Positions 8,093 to 15,996 of a stretch of 33,656 nucleotides of DNA are shown here, piece by piece; the stretch's first letter is position 1; every line of letters begins with the position of its first letter. The stretch is from Lachnospiraceae bacterium. Its GTDB lineage: Bacteria > Bacillota > Clostridia > Lachnospirales > Lachnospiraceae. The stretch is from the NCBI GenBank assembly GCA_017461775.1, contig JAFTXD010000107.1:1-33656 (forward strand). The letters run 5' to 3'. Below the pieces are notes generated by a model. It did not search any database, had not been told where the DNA came from, and saw only the letters and a list, made by a program, of their open reading frames with translations. The position numbers and the translations under genes are program-made.

Positions 8093-8776
8093 TTATCTCT
8101 TTTCTTTTTCCAGACGAATCTGTTTGATAATGGTTTTCTCCTGATTATCAATATGAAGCTTGGCTGCCTCACTGGCCGTCTGTTTATCCTTTTTTAAAAT
8201 ACTCTCGTAGATAATACGATGCTCCTCCACCAGACTATCATGCTGGCTTACATCCTTGATGTATTCAAAACGATAGCGGTACATCTGCTCAGAAAGGGTC
8301 TTTACCAGCTGCACAAGCCTCTTATTGCCGGTCGCCCGCACGATGATATCATGAAGTGCCACATCCGCCTGAGCGATTTTCTTCACATCGCCGCTCTTTA
8401 CCGCCTCCTCAAAATTGTCGCAGGCAGCCTTTAATGCCTCCAGCTCTTCCTCACTGATACGTTCACAGGCAAGCTCCACGCAAAGCGCATCCACTGCACG
8501 ACGCACCTCCAGCACATCGGACATGCTCTTTTCTGTAATCTGGGCCACCTCTGCGCCACGGCGGGGAATCATGGTCACCAGACCCTCCAGCTCCAGCTTG
8601 CGGATAGCCTCACGGATAGGGGTTCTGCTGACGCCCAGCTTGTTAGCTAAGTGAATCTCCATCAGTCTCTCCCCGGGCTTTAACTCTCCGGTCAGAATTG
8701 CCTGACGGAGTGTGTTAAATACCACATCTCTCAACGGTAAAAATTCATTCATTTGTATCTGAAAATCACTTCCCAT
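8093..8776 (-). CDS. GntR-family (FCD subfamily) transcriptional regulator
   Basis: A 227-residue DNA-binding repressor or activator. Residues 14-80 are the winged helix-turn-helix (LRQAILTGELKPGERL, LGVSRTPIREAIRKLELEGLV, PRRGAEV). Residues 85-215 are an all-helical FCD ligand-binding domain; the metal-ligand pattern of this domain is intact (Asp and His in ADVALHDII, His in EEHRII, His in KLHIDNQ), so it probably binds a carboxylate effector through a metal. The start is ATG 8776, with GGGAGG 5 bases upstream; it overlaps the ispE end by 11 bp. Two palindromes on the ispE promoter (9682-9718) are plausible operators for it, making it a likely autoregulator. The effector is unknown. Confidence 0.9.
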   Translation of the reverse strand: MGSDFQIQMNEFLPLRDVVFNTLRQAILTGELKPGERLMEIHLANKLGVSRTPIREAIRKLELEGLVTMIPRRGAEVAQITEKSMSDVLEVRRAVDALCVELACERISEEELEALKAACDNFEEAVKSGDVKKIAQADVALHDIIVRATGNKRLVQLVKTLSEQMYRYRFEYIKDVSQHDSLVEEHRIIYESILKKDKQTASEAAKLHIDNQEKTIIKQIRLEKEKR

Positions 8777-9644
8777 GGATTCCTCCCTCTGCAAAGCCGG
8801 TGACAAACAGCTGCTTTGCAAATCCCTTCTCCTGCACCGCTTCCAGTGCCTTTTGTGCTTTCTCTTCTGAAGCAAATACACCGAATACGGTAGGGCCGCT
8901 TCCGCTCATCAGACTTCCCATCGCACCATTTTCATTCAGTGTCTTTTTAATCTCTGTAATCACCGGATGAGCCTTCACTGTCACGGCCTCCAGTACATTT
9001 TCCAGACGCGCCACAATGCCATCCAAATTCTGCTGCTCCAGTGCCTCTATCATACCGTCAATATCGGGATGATGCTCCACACCCTCACTGTCAATATGCT
9101 CGTAGACAAACTTGGTGGACACATTGATATCCGGCTTTGCTACCACCAGATAGGCCTCCGGTGGCGCCGGAAGTCTGGTCAGCACCTCACCGATACCCTC
9201 TGCCAGTGCAGTACCCCCCATAATACAATATGGCACATCAGCACCAACCTTGACACCAAGTTCCCTTAAATCTTCCTCACTGTCGCCCAGCTCGAAAAGC
9301 TCATTGATACCGATGAAGGTAGCTGCTGCATCCGTACTGCCTCCGGCCATGCCTGCTGCAATGGGGATGTTCTTCTCTAAATGAATATGCACACCGTCCG
9401 TGATTCCATGCTTTTCAAACATCAGCTTCGCCGCTTTATAAATCAGGTTATTCTCATCTGTGGGAAGCTCTCCATTGTCCGTACTTACGGTAATTCCCGC
9501 CGAACGCTTTTCCAGCGTCAGCACATCAAAAAGTCCCACGGTCTGCATAATCATCCGCACCTCATGGTAACCGTTTTCCAGCTTTCTCACCACATCCAAC
9601 CCAAGATTAATCTTGGCATAAGCCTTTCTTACACACCTATCCAT
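8766..9644 (-). CDS. ispE: 4-diphosphocytidyl-2-C-methyl-D-erythritol kinase
   Basis: Phosphorylates CDP-methylerythritol in the MEP pathway of isoprenoid synthesis, using ATP. It is a GHMP kinase of 292 residues: KAYAKINLGLDV at the start (catalytic Lys11), the ATP-binding glycine loop PIAAGMAGGSTDAA at 94-107, a conserved Asp in GADVPYCIMGGTALAEGIGE, and the C-terminal SGSGPTVFGVF. ATG 9644 is chosen because AAGGGG stands about 7 bases upstream; ATG 9662 is an in-frame alternative. First gene of the ispE - gntR unit. Confidence 0.95.
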   Translation of the reverse strand: MDRCVRKAYAKINLGLDVVRKLENGYHEVRMIMQTVGLFDVLTLEKRSAGITVSTDNGELPTDENNLIYKAAKLMFEKHGITDGVHIHLEKNIPIAAGMAGGSTDAAATFIGINELFELGDSEEDLRELGVKVGADVPYCIMGGTALAEGIGEVLTRLPAPPEAYLVVAKPDINVSTKFVYEHIDSEGVEHHPDIDGMIEALEQQNLDGIVARLENVLEAVTVKAHPVITEIKKTLNENGAMGSLMSGSGPTVFGVFASEEKAQKALEAVQEKGFAKQLFVTGFAEGGIHGK

Positions 9645-9681
9645 TACATACCCCTTCTTCATATATGGTATCTGATTGTTT

Positions 9682-9693
9682 TTTGTATACAAA
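9682..9693. promoter_or_regulatory. Palindrome TTTGTATACAAA at the ispE transcription start
   Basis: A perfect 12-bp palindrome whose core TTGTATACAA has the shape of known FCD-type GntR operators. It covers the predicted transcription start (about 9688) of the ispE - gntR operon and adjoins the larger palindrome at 9693-9718. Confidence 0.5.
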
Positions 9694-9718
9694 GATTGTA
9701 CTAAATTTAGTACAATCT
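9693..9718. promoter_or_regulatory. Perfect 26-bp palindrome inside the ispE promoter
   Basis: The half site is AGATTGTACTAAA, followed immediately by its exact reverse complement. It occupies the whole spacer and the -10 box of the ispE promoter, so a bound protein would block RNA polymerase. Its outer TTGTA/TACAA arms match those of the neighbouring TTGTATACAA. Likely operator, probably for the GntR-family protein encoded in the same operon. Confidence 0.6.
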
Positions 9719-9723
9719 GTCAA
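9695..9723 (-). promoter_or_regulatory. Promoter of the ispE - gntR operon
   Basis: On the minus strand TTGACA (9718-9723), a 17-base spacer and TACAAT (9695-9700): near-perfect vegetative promoter. Transcription would start near 9688, about 44 bases before ATG 9644. Confidence 0.75.
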
Positions 9724-9767
9724 ATGTATCATGCTATATCTTTCTTCCTAAAATTGGATTTTCCCCT

Positions 9768-9794
9768 TAATCTTTTTGTAATCCTTTCCGATAA
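9768..9794 (+). promoter_or_regulatory. Candidate sigma28 (FliA/SigD-type) promoter
   Basis: TAAT at 9768-9771, a 15-base spacer and TCCGATAA at 9787-9794. The known consensus is TAAA-N15-GCCGATAA, so there is one mismatch in each box. It would give an 86-base leader for the gene starting at 9886. No good sigmaA promoter was seen in this stretch. Confidence 0.5.
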
Positions 9795-9885
9795 TAAGAT
9801 TAGATGGCCAATGTTGCCACCATTCACGGACGAAGACAATTAACATGTATATCCCGCTGTGGATACCCAATCAAGGAGGATGCTT

Positions 9886-10509
9886 ATGAATGTAAATGGA
9901 ATTACAAATCAGGCCGTATCAGCTTACCAGACCTATTCTAAGGTTGATACCAAGGCAAAAGAAGAAGCTGCTGTGGAGGAAAAAGTAGAAGGCAAGGCTA
10001 CGGAGAACGCTTCGGACAAAGGTGTTGTTTTAGAGGTTTCCAAGGAAGCAAAGAAAACATATACTCAGAATACTGCACTGGTAAATCAGTTAAAGCAGGA
10101 TGCAGAGAATCGTATGGCAACCTTTAAGAAGATGATTGCAGATATGATGTCCAAGCAGGCAGGTACCTTTGGTACCGCTACCGACGATGCTATGTGGAAG
10201 TTCCTTGCAAGCGGTGATTTTACCGTAGATGCAGCCACTAAGGCACAGGCGCAGGCAGATATCGCTGAGGACGGTTACTGGGGCGTAGAACAGACCTCTG
10301 ACCGTATTATCGACTTTGCGGTAGCACTTACCGGTGGTGATCCGGATAAGGTAGAAGAAATGAGAGAAGCCTTTAAGAAGGGTTACGCTCAGGCAGAAGA
10401 GACCTGGGGTGGCAAGCTTCCGGAAATCTCTCAGAAGACCTACGATGCTGTTATGAAGAAATTTGACGAGCTGGCTGGCGTAGAAGAAGCTGCTGAAGCA
10501 GAAGAATAA
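9886..10509 (+). CDS. Orphan protein of unknown function, possibly in the motility regulon
   Basis: A 207-residue soluble protein, acidic and mostly helical, without signal peptide or membrane segment. It begins MNVNGITNQAVSAYQTY, then a Glu/Lys/Ala-rich low-complexity linker (about residues 20-50), a VLEVSKEAKKTY segment, a central helical part, and a C-terminal part with EEMREAFKKGYAQAEETWGG and YDAVMKKFDELAG. I do not recognise a named family; the N-terminal pattern is reminiscent of small flagellar-associated proteins, which is weak evidence. The start ATG 9886 has AGGAGG 6 bases upstream. It is a monocistronic gene with its own terminator and a sigma28-like promoter, which suggests expression with flagellar genes. 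Confidence 0.8.
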   Translation: MNVNGITNQAVSAYQTYSKVDTKAKEEAAVEEKVEGKATENASDKGVVLEVSKEAKKTYTQNTALVNQLKQDAENRMATFKKMIADMMSKQAGTFGTATDDAMWKFLASGDFTVDAATKAQAQADIAEDGYWGVEQTSDRIIDFAVALTGGDPDKVEEMREAFKKGYAQAEETWGGKLPEISQKTYDAVMKKFDELAGVEEAAEAEE

Positions 10510-10518
10510 AGACTTAAA

Positions 10519-10550
10519 GGGCGATTACATTATGTAGTCGCCCTCTTTTT
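10519..10550 (+). terminator. Rho-independent terminator
   Basis: GGGCGATTACAT pairs with ATGTAGTCGCCC (one T-G pair) around a short loop and is followed by TCTTTTT. It ends the plus-strand gene at 10509; on the other strand the T-run is weak. Confidence 0.85.
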
Positions 10551-10560
10551 ATCCGTATTT

Positions 10561-12120
10561 CTACATTCCCTGCTTCACTACCAGAAGCCTCTGCCCTTCC
10601 GTCAGCTCCCTGCTCTCCAGCTCATTAATCTGCTGCAGCATATCCACGGAAATATAATACTTCTTACCGATATCCCACAGGGTATCCCCTTTTCCTGCCA
10701 CAAAAATGGCCATACCCGGCAGCCTCATCAGCTCCTCCCTGTCGATTTCCGACTCTGTTATGGACTTTACCAGATTCACCTCTTCGTTTCCAAAGGCAAT
10801 CATATAGAAGGATATCACCGCTTTCAGCGCCACCTGTCCGTCATCCGCCAAGGATACCTCCAGCTTCTCCAGTTCCGCAGTCACCTCCGGCACAGGCATC
10901 CCCGCCATGTCACCACACTCCAGCACATAGCTGTAGGGAATCACCTTTTCCAACATTTCATAGGGCTGCACATCATCCCCTGTCACACACAGAATCTGCA
11001 CGCTTACAGAGCCACTCACCAGGGTTCCTTCTGCTACGCTTTCCACCCTGTCTATATGCACATTTCCTTCGCTGTGAAGAAGCTGAAGGATGGTCCCCGG
11101 CAGAATACCGGTATCCATCTGCTCTGTCATCTTGTACTTTCCTGTGACTCTGGCCAAAAGTCTGGGAATATTCTTTTTCTCCGTCTCCAGTGTCACCTGA
11201 GACTTCACACTGTACAGATCACCGATGTAACGAAGCTGCATTTCCTTGTAAGCCTTAATTTCCAGCTGCAAACTCATATCCAGCTGAAGTACTCTCTCTT
11301 CGCCGTCCTCATCCGGCTTTACACTTAACTGGAAAGAACCCATTTTCCACCGTACGTCCGCCGTCATATCGCTGTCCATTCCCATACACTCCAGATTTCC
11401 GCTGAAAGGAATGATGCACTCATAAAAGCGAACCTCATGATTTTCCCCTTCACACTCATAAAGCACAAAAAGCACCAGTTCCCCCTGAATCATCAGCTTA
11501 TCTGCCATAGGTCTGGTGTCCAGTTCCGAAATCCGCCCACTCTGCCATAAAATGTTGTGGATATTGGGATATTCTCCTGTCAGCTTCTTTTCCTGCTTCA
11601 TGCGGAAAATATCATTCTTAGAAAGTGCCAGCTGGGTTACATCACTCATTGCCTGACGATATTCGTAATTCTCCAAGCCTGCCATATCCGTAGGAAATTC
11701 CACACTTCCCAGCTCCTTGGTGCACACATTCATGGTAATTACCGACTGAACACTGAGTTTTCTGGAATTAATCACGCTGACACTGAAATCCTCTACCACG
11801 GAGTCCGCCTTTACCGTATCTCCCGCAGATACTCCCTGCATATGTATGGTTTCTTCAAAAGGTAATGCCCCCTCCAGGCGTTCCAGCTTGCAGCCATCCC
11901 CTTCCGTCTGGTACAAAATGGCATATTCCAGATTCCCCTTTACTTGTACCACATCCGTATAAGGCCGGATTTCCTCCACCACCAGCTGAGCTCTGCGCAT
12001 GCAGATGGACGCCATATCCGGTCTGGTTTCCGACAAATTGATATCCTGCTCTAACACAAACTGGCTGGCGATACACTCCTTCACCTGCTCTATATGTACA
12101 TTCGTCTTCTTTATTTCCAC
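10561..12120 (-). CDS. SipL-like spore morphogenetic protein (DUF3794/SPOCS repeats and LysM)
   Basis: A 519-residue protein built like C. difficile SipL, the partner of SpoIVA in coat assembly on the forespore. Residues about 1-460 contain repeated SPOCS/DUF3794 beta-rich modules (for example PDMASICMRRAQLVVEEIRPY and, later, GKYKMTEQMDTGILPG with VSGSVSVQILCV). Residues about 470-516 form a LysM domain (VAGKGDTLWDIGKKYYISVDML, KLINxL-type ending ELTEGQRLLVV). The start is GTG 12120, with GGAGG 7 bases upstream. That ribosome binding site lies in the 3' arm of a hairpin terminator, and a sigmaE-like promoter starts inside the hairpin (see 12121-12178). It would be made in the mother cell during sporulation. 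Confidence 0.88.
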   Translation of the reverse strand: MEIKKTNVHIEQVKECIASQFVLEQDINLSETRPDMASICMRRAQLVVEEIRPYTDVVQVKGNLEYAILYQTEGDGCKLERLEGALPFEETIHMQGVSAGDTVKADSVVEDFSVSVINSRKLSVQSVITMNVCTKELGSVEFPTDMAGLENYEYRQAMSDVTQLALSKNDIFRMKQEKKLTGEYPNIHNILWQSGRISELDTRPMADKLMIQGELVLFVLYECEGENHEVRFYECIIPFSGNLECMGMDSDMTADVRWKMGSFQLSVKPDEDGEERVLQLDMSLQLEIKAYKEMQLRYIGDLYSVKSQVTLETEKKNIPRLLARVTGKYKMTEQMDTGILPGTILQLLHSEGNVHIDRVESVAEGTLVSGSVSVQILCVTGDDVQPYEMLEKVIPYSYVLECGDMAGMPVPEVTAELEKLEVSLADDGQVALKAVISFYMIAFGNEEVNLVKSITESEIDREELMRLPGMAIFVAGKGDTLWDIGKKYYISVDMLQQINELESRELTEGQRLLVVKQGM

Positions 12121-12168
12121 AAAAAAACCTCCTATCCTTACCTATATAGTAAAGATATGAAGGTTTTT
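12121..12168 (-). terminator. Terminator hairpin of the pyr operon that overlaps the SipL ribosome binding site
   Basis: On the minus strand AAAAACCTTCATATCTTTAC (12149-12168) pairs with GTAAGGATAGGAGGTTTTT (12123-12141): 19 pairs with one bulged A and two T-G pairs, loop TATATAG, and a run of seven T directly after GGAGG. It follows the pyrD stop by a few bases, so it should end pyr transcripts. The GGAGG of the SipL-like gene is inside the 3' arm and the T-run is the spacer to its GTG start. Confidence 0.7.
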
Positions 12169-12178
12169 CATAGTTTAT
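12152..12178 (-). promoter_or_regulatory. Candidate sigmaE-type sporulation promoter of the SipL-like gene
   Basis: On the minus strand ATA (12176-12178), a 16-base spacer and CATATCTT (12152-12159). The known sigmaE pattern is ATA-N16-CATACANT; six of eight -10 positions fit. Transcription would begin near 12145, in the loop of the terminator hairpin. Confidence 0.45.
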
Positions 12179-13077
12179 TCTACTGCGCCGATTAAATCAG
12201 TTAAATTCTCTACACCGTACTGCTGCATGTACCTTTCGATACCCTCTACCACTTCCACAGTAGTGTAAGGATTCACAAAGTTCATGGCACCTACGGAAAC
12301 TGCGGTTGCACCGGCTAAGATAAACTCAATAGCATCCTCTGCGGTTGCGATACCACCCATACCGATAACCGGAATCTTCACCGCATGGGAAGCCTGATAT
12401 ACCATACGCACTGCCACAGGCTTGATGGCAGGGCCACTCATGCCGCCGGTCTTGTTCGCCAGTGCAAATTTTCTTCTGTGAATATCAATCTTCATGCCGG
12501 TCAGGGTATTAATCAGGGATAAGGCATCTGCACCTGCTGCCTCTGCCGCCTTTGCCATCTCGGTGATATCCGTTACGTTAGGACTCAGCTTCATGATGAT
12601 GGGCTGCTTTGCGTGCTTTTTAATCTCTGAGGTGATGTTGTAAAGAGCATCCGCCTTCTGTCCAAAGGCAATGGCGCCTTCCTTTACATTGGGGCAGGAT
12701 ACGTTAATCTCCAGCATTGCTACATCCTCGTGGGCAAGTCTGTCCACAACCTCTAAGTAATCCTCCACGGATTTTCCACAAACATTTACGATAATCTTGG
12801 TATCATACTGCTTCAGAAAGGGAATATCTCTTTCACAGAACACTTCAATGCCCGGATTCTGAAGGCCGATGGCATTGAGCATACCACCGTAAACCTCTGC
12901 CACTCTGGGGGTGGGATTGCCCGGCCATGGCACATTTGCCACTCCCTTGGTCACTACTGCGCCAAGTCTGTTTAAATCCACAAATTCACCATATTCCATA
13001 CCTGAGCCAAAGGTTCCGGAACCGGTCATAACCGGATTCTTTAAGGTTACGCCTGCAATTGTTACCTGTGTATTCAT
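12175..13077 (-). CDS. pyrD: Dihydroorotate dehydrogenase B, catalytic subunit
   Basis: Oxidises dihydroorotate to orotate with FMN, the fourth step of pyrimidine synthesis. The 300-residue TIM barrel shows GSGTFGSGMEYGEF near the N-terminus, the active-site NVSCPNV (catalytic Cys of class 1B), MKLSPNVTDI, and the FMN phosphate site GMGGIATAEDAIEFILAGATAVSVG. The class 1B form needs PyrK to pass electrons to NAD; pyrK lies directly upstream and its stop codon shares one base with this start (TAATG), so the two subunits are translationally coupled. Confidence 0.97.
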   Translation of the reverse strand: MNTQVTIAGVTLKNPVMTGSGTFGSGMEYGEFVDLNRLGAVVTKGVANVPWPGNPTPRVAEVYGGMLNAIGLQNPGIEVFCERDIPFLKQYDTKIIVNVCGKSVEDYLEVVDRLAHEDVAMLEINVSCPNVKEGAIAFGQKADALYNITSEIKKHAKQPIIMKLSPNVTDITEMAKAAEAAGADALSLINTLTGMKIDIHRRKFALANKTGGMSGPAIKPVAVRMVYQASHAVKIPVIGMGGIATAEDAIEFILAGATAVSVGAMNFVNPYTTVEVVEGIERYMQQYGVENLTDLIGAVE

Positions 13078-13847
13078 TAGATATCTACCTCCTCTGCATC
13101 AAATACGGGACCATCGGTACAAATTCTTGCATTATTTACATGGGAGTGATGGTCCACTTCCTTGGTCTTTACCACACAGCCCAGGCAGGCACCTACGCCG
13201 CAGGCCATATGCTCTTCCAGGGAAATATATGCCTTGATACCCTTTTCCTCTGCATAACGCTTGATGGCGCGAAGCATGGGCATGGGACCGCAGGCAAAAA
13301 TCGCATCTGCCTCAAGACCATTTGCCGCTATCGCATCCATGACATTACCTTTTGTTCCTACACTTCCGTCCTCGGTTGCCACATATACCTTACCGTAGGC
13401 ATCAAAATCCTCTTTTAAGAATAAATGACTGTCACGATATCCCAGTAAGATGCTCTTGTCCGCATCCATCTGCTTGGACATCTCTAAGATAGGTGGCACA
13501 CCGATACCACCTCCGATTAAAAATACCTTCTTGCCCTTTCCTGCTTCTAAGGGGAAGCCATTGCCCAAAGTGCCTAAAATCTCCACATCGTCACCGGCAG
13601 CATACCCCGAAAACTCTTTCGTTCCTGCGCCTGCGATACGATATACAATACGCAGAGCCTTTCTCTCCTTGTCAATCTCACAAATACTAATCGGACGCGG
13701 AAGCAATGTACTCTTATCCTTTGGGTAAACACCAATAAACTGCCCCGGTTTTGCCTGGTCTGCTAAATCCGTAGCAATCCACATGTCAAAAATATTCTCT
13801 GCGATTTCCTTCTGGGAAATCACCTGCGCTGTTACTTTCTCCTTCAT
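13077..13847 (-). CDS. pyrK: Dihydroorotate dehydrogenase B, electron transfer subunit
   Basis: Carries FAD and a [2Fe-2S] cluster that move electrons from PyrD to NAD+. The 256-residue protein has a ferredoxin-reductase FAD domain (LLPRPISICEID), an NAD-binding part (VFLIGGGIGVPPI), and a C-terminal cluster motif with four Cys (HMACGVGACLGC and a later RICTDGPVF). It overlaps pyrD by one base. It begins 22 bp after the TPR gene, with GAGAGG a little over 9 bases before ATG. Confidence 0.96.
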   Translation of the reverse strand: MKEKVTAQVISQKEIAENIFDMWIATDLADQAKPGQFIGVYPKDKSTLLPRPISICEIDKERKALRIVYRIAGAGTKEFSGYAAGDDVEILGTLGNGFPLEAGKGKKVFLIGGGIGVPPILEMSKQMDADKSILLGYRDSHLFLKEDFDAYGKVYVATEDGSVGTKGNVMDAIAANGLEADAIFACGPMPMLRAIKRYAEEKGIKAYISLEEHMACGVGACLGCVVKTKEVDHHSHVNNARICTDGPVFDAEEVDI

Positions 13848-13869
13848 CTTATGAGTCCTCTCTTCATAT

Positions 13870-14661
13870 TTATATCTTTGCCAAGGCAGTTCTCAACGCC
13901 TTGGCATCGCCACCATTAACACCATACATCTTACAGTACTTCTCCGCATTTTCTTCATCGCCCAGCATTTTGTACGCAATTGACGCCGCTTTCATTGCCT
14001 GATAAACTTTAGCATCCAATTCCAACGCCTTCAAAGCATAGTCCAGCGCCTGCTGCACTTCTCCCATACCAACCAATAAGAATGCCATATTATTGTAAGC
14101 ATGGGCGTTCTGAGAGTCGTACAGTATCGCATTCGTATAGGCATCCTTTGCTTCCTTGTTTCTTCCCAGTTCCATATACCGCAGCCCCAAGTTAGACCAT
14201 GCACGGGAATTTGCCATATCGTACTGTAATAGCTTGTGGTAGGCCTGTATGGTCTCCTCCTGCCTCTTTTCCTCTGCCAGACACAATGCCTGAAACATAT
14301 AGACTGCAGAATAATCCTTCACCCGTTTACATTTCTCAAGCAACTTATCAATCAGCTTATATGCCTTCTTATACTGATTTTGATTGTAGTAAACCGCTAC
14401 CTGTAAGAGCTGTTTGTAGCTCTTCTTATCCTCTTCAAAGGCTCCCCCTACAATATCCTGATATAGCTTCTCATATACCTTATGACTGGAGGGCGCCCTT
14501 TGTCCACGTAGCATATACACTACATAGGTAACAAGCACCACCGCAGCCTTGGAAATCAGTCTTGTATCCTGCTCCTTAGCAATAAACAGCGAATAAATCA
14601 ATACTCCTATTATAGAGAAAAAAGCCAGTATATATATCACTTTATAAACTTTCGCCCACAT
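13870..14661 (-). CDS. Membrane-anchored tetratricopeptide repeat protein
   Basis: A 263-residue protein. Two N-terminal hydrophobic helices (about residues 8-27 and 36-51) anchor it in the membrane; the rest is helical with several TPR units, the clearest being SRAWSNLGLRYMELGRNKEAKDAY and AHAYNNMAFLLVGMGEVQQALDYALKAL (positions roughly 145-215). TPRs usually bind partner proteins. It lies between pyrC and pyrK with gaps of 24 and 22 bp, inside the pyrimidine operon, although nothing in its sequence suggests an enzyme of that pathway. Function unknown. Confidence 0.85.
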   Translation of the reverse strand: MWAKVYKVIYILAFFSIIGVLIYSLFIAKEQDTRLISKAAVVLVTYVVYMLRGQRAPSSHKVYEKLYQDIVGGAFEEDKKSYKQLLQVAVYYNQNQYKKAYKLIDKLLEKCKRVKDYSAVYMFQALCLAEEKRQEETIQAYHKLLQYDMANSRAWSNLGLRYMELGRNKEAKDAYTNAILYDSQNAHAYNNMAFLLVGMGEVQQALDYALKALELDAKVYQAMKAASIAYKMLGDEENAEKYCKMYGVNGGDAKALRTALAKI

Positions 14662-14685
14662 AGCAAACCATCTTTCTGTATTTCC

Positions 14686-15963
14686 TTATGCCTCAAATAC
14701 TACTTTTCCGGCACAAATCGTGGTGCAAACCACGCCCTGTAGCTCCCAGCCCGTAAAGGGAGAATTAGAGGCCTTGGAATAGTACTCGGTGAATACCTGT
14801 TTTCCTTCCGCATCCAGGATGATTACATCCGCCGGACCACCCTCTGCCAGATATCCGGCATCCAGATGGTACATTTTCGCAGGTGCATAGCTCATACGCT
14901 CAAAAATCTGCTTTAGGGTCAAATGTCCCTTGGAATAAAGCTCCGTAATGGCCAGCGGCAGTGCTGTCTCCAGGCCAATAATGCCACTTGGCGCCTCAGT
15001 GATGGGCTTTTCCTTCTCTTCCGCAGAATGTGGCGCATGGTCCGTGGCAATCAGGTCGATAGTGCCATCCTTTAAGCCCTCGATAATCGCCAGCCTGTCC
15101 TCCTCGGTTCGAAGGGGCGGATTCATCTTGGCAAGGGTACCATATTTTATCACAGCCTCCTCCGTCAGGGTGAAATGATGTGGACATGCCTCTGCATGGA
15201 TATTGCTGCCCTTCTTCTTGGCCTGGCGCACCATTTCCACCGCTTCCTTGGTACTGATATGCTGAATATCAATGCTGGCACCGGTTTCCAGTGCAATCTG
15301 CAAATCTCTCTCTACCAGAGTGTATTCCGCTTCTCGGGGAGAACCACCAATACCAAAATGGGCACTTGCCACGCCTCTGTTTACCCCATTATTGGTAATC
15401 AGGGACGGATCCTCCTCATGAAAGCTGATGGGCATATCCAGCTCCGCACACTTCTCCATGGCTCTGCGCACCAGCTCTGCATCCATAATCGGAATTCCAT
15501 CATCCGTAAATCCTACCGCTCCTGCCTTCGCCAGCTCCTCCATGGGAGTCATCTCCTGCCCCTTTAAGCCGAAGGTAACATTGGCACAGGTTTCCACGTG
15601 AATCAGAGTTTCTTTTCCCTTTTGCAGTACTTCCTGCAAGGTCTCCACATTATCCACCGCCGGCTTGGTATTCGCCATCAGAACCACTGTAGTTACACCG
15701 CCCCTTGCCGCAGCTCTGCTACCGGTCTGAATATCCTCCTTGTAGGTAAAGCCCGGCTCTCTGAAATGAACATGCACATCCACCAGTCCCGGTGCTACCA
15801 CCTTTCCTGTGGCATCAATACATTCCAATTCCCCGTTCTCTCCCAACGCTTCTCTAAGATTTTTACCGATTTTCTTGACCTTCTTTCCCTCTATCAGGAC
15901 ATCCAGCGTTCCTTCCAGTCCTGACGCAGGGTCAATTACATATCCGTTTTCAATGAGTAACAC
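14686..15963 (-). CDS. pyrC: Dihydroorotase
   Basis: Cyclises carbamoyl-aspartate to dihydroorotate, the third step of pyrimidine synthesis. The 425-residue amidohydrolase (type I, PyrC of Firmicutes) shows the metal-binding DVHVHFREPG at 62-71, further ligand histidines in DIQHIS and HAEACPHHF, and the catalytic Asp in ATDHAPHS. The start is GTG 15963 with GGAGG 9 bases upstream. It heads the operon pyrC - TPR protein - pyrK - pyrD; the leader is only about 27 bases, so no PyrR-type attenuator fits in front of it. The other pyr genes are not in this window. Confidence 0.96.
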   Translation of the reverse strand: MLLIENGYVIDPASGLEGTLDVLIEGKKVKKIGKNLREALGENGELECIDATGKVVAPGLVDVHVHFREPGFTYKEDIQTGSRAAARGGVTTVVLMANTKPAVDNVETLQEVLQKGKETLIHVETCANVTFGLKGQEMTPMEELAKAGAVGFTDDGIPIMDAELVRRAMEKCAELDMPISFHEEDPSLITNNGVNRGVASAHFGIGGSPREAEYTLVERDLQIALETGASIDIQHISTKEAVEMVRQAKKKGSNIHAEACPHHFTLTEEAVIKYGTLAKMNPPLRTEEDRLAIIEGLKDGTIDLIATDHAPHSAEEKEKPITEAPSGIIGLETALPLAITELYSKGHLTLKQIFERMSYAPAKMYHLDAGYLAEGGPADVIILDAEGKQVFTEYYSKASNSPFTGWELQGVVCTTICAGKVVFEA

Positions 15964-15996
15964 TCCCTATATCCTCCATGTATTTTCTTACCTTTT

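Noticed and set aside
15964-15996. PyrR-binding attenuator before pyrC
   Set aside because: The leader is too short for antiterminator and terminator hairpins and has no T-run.
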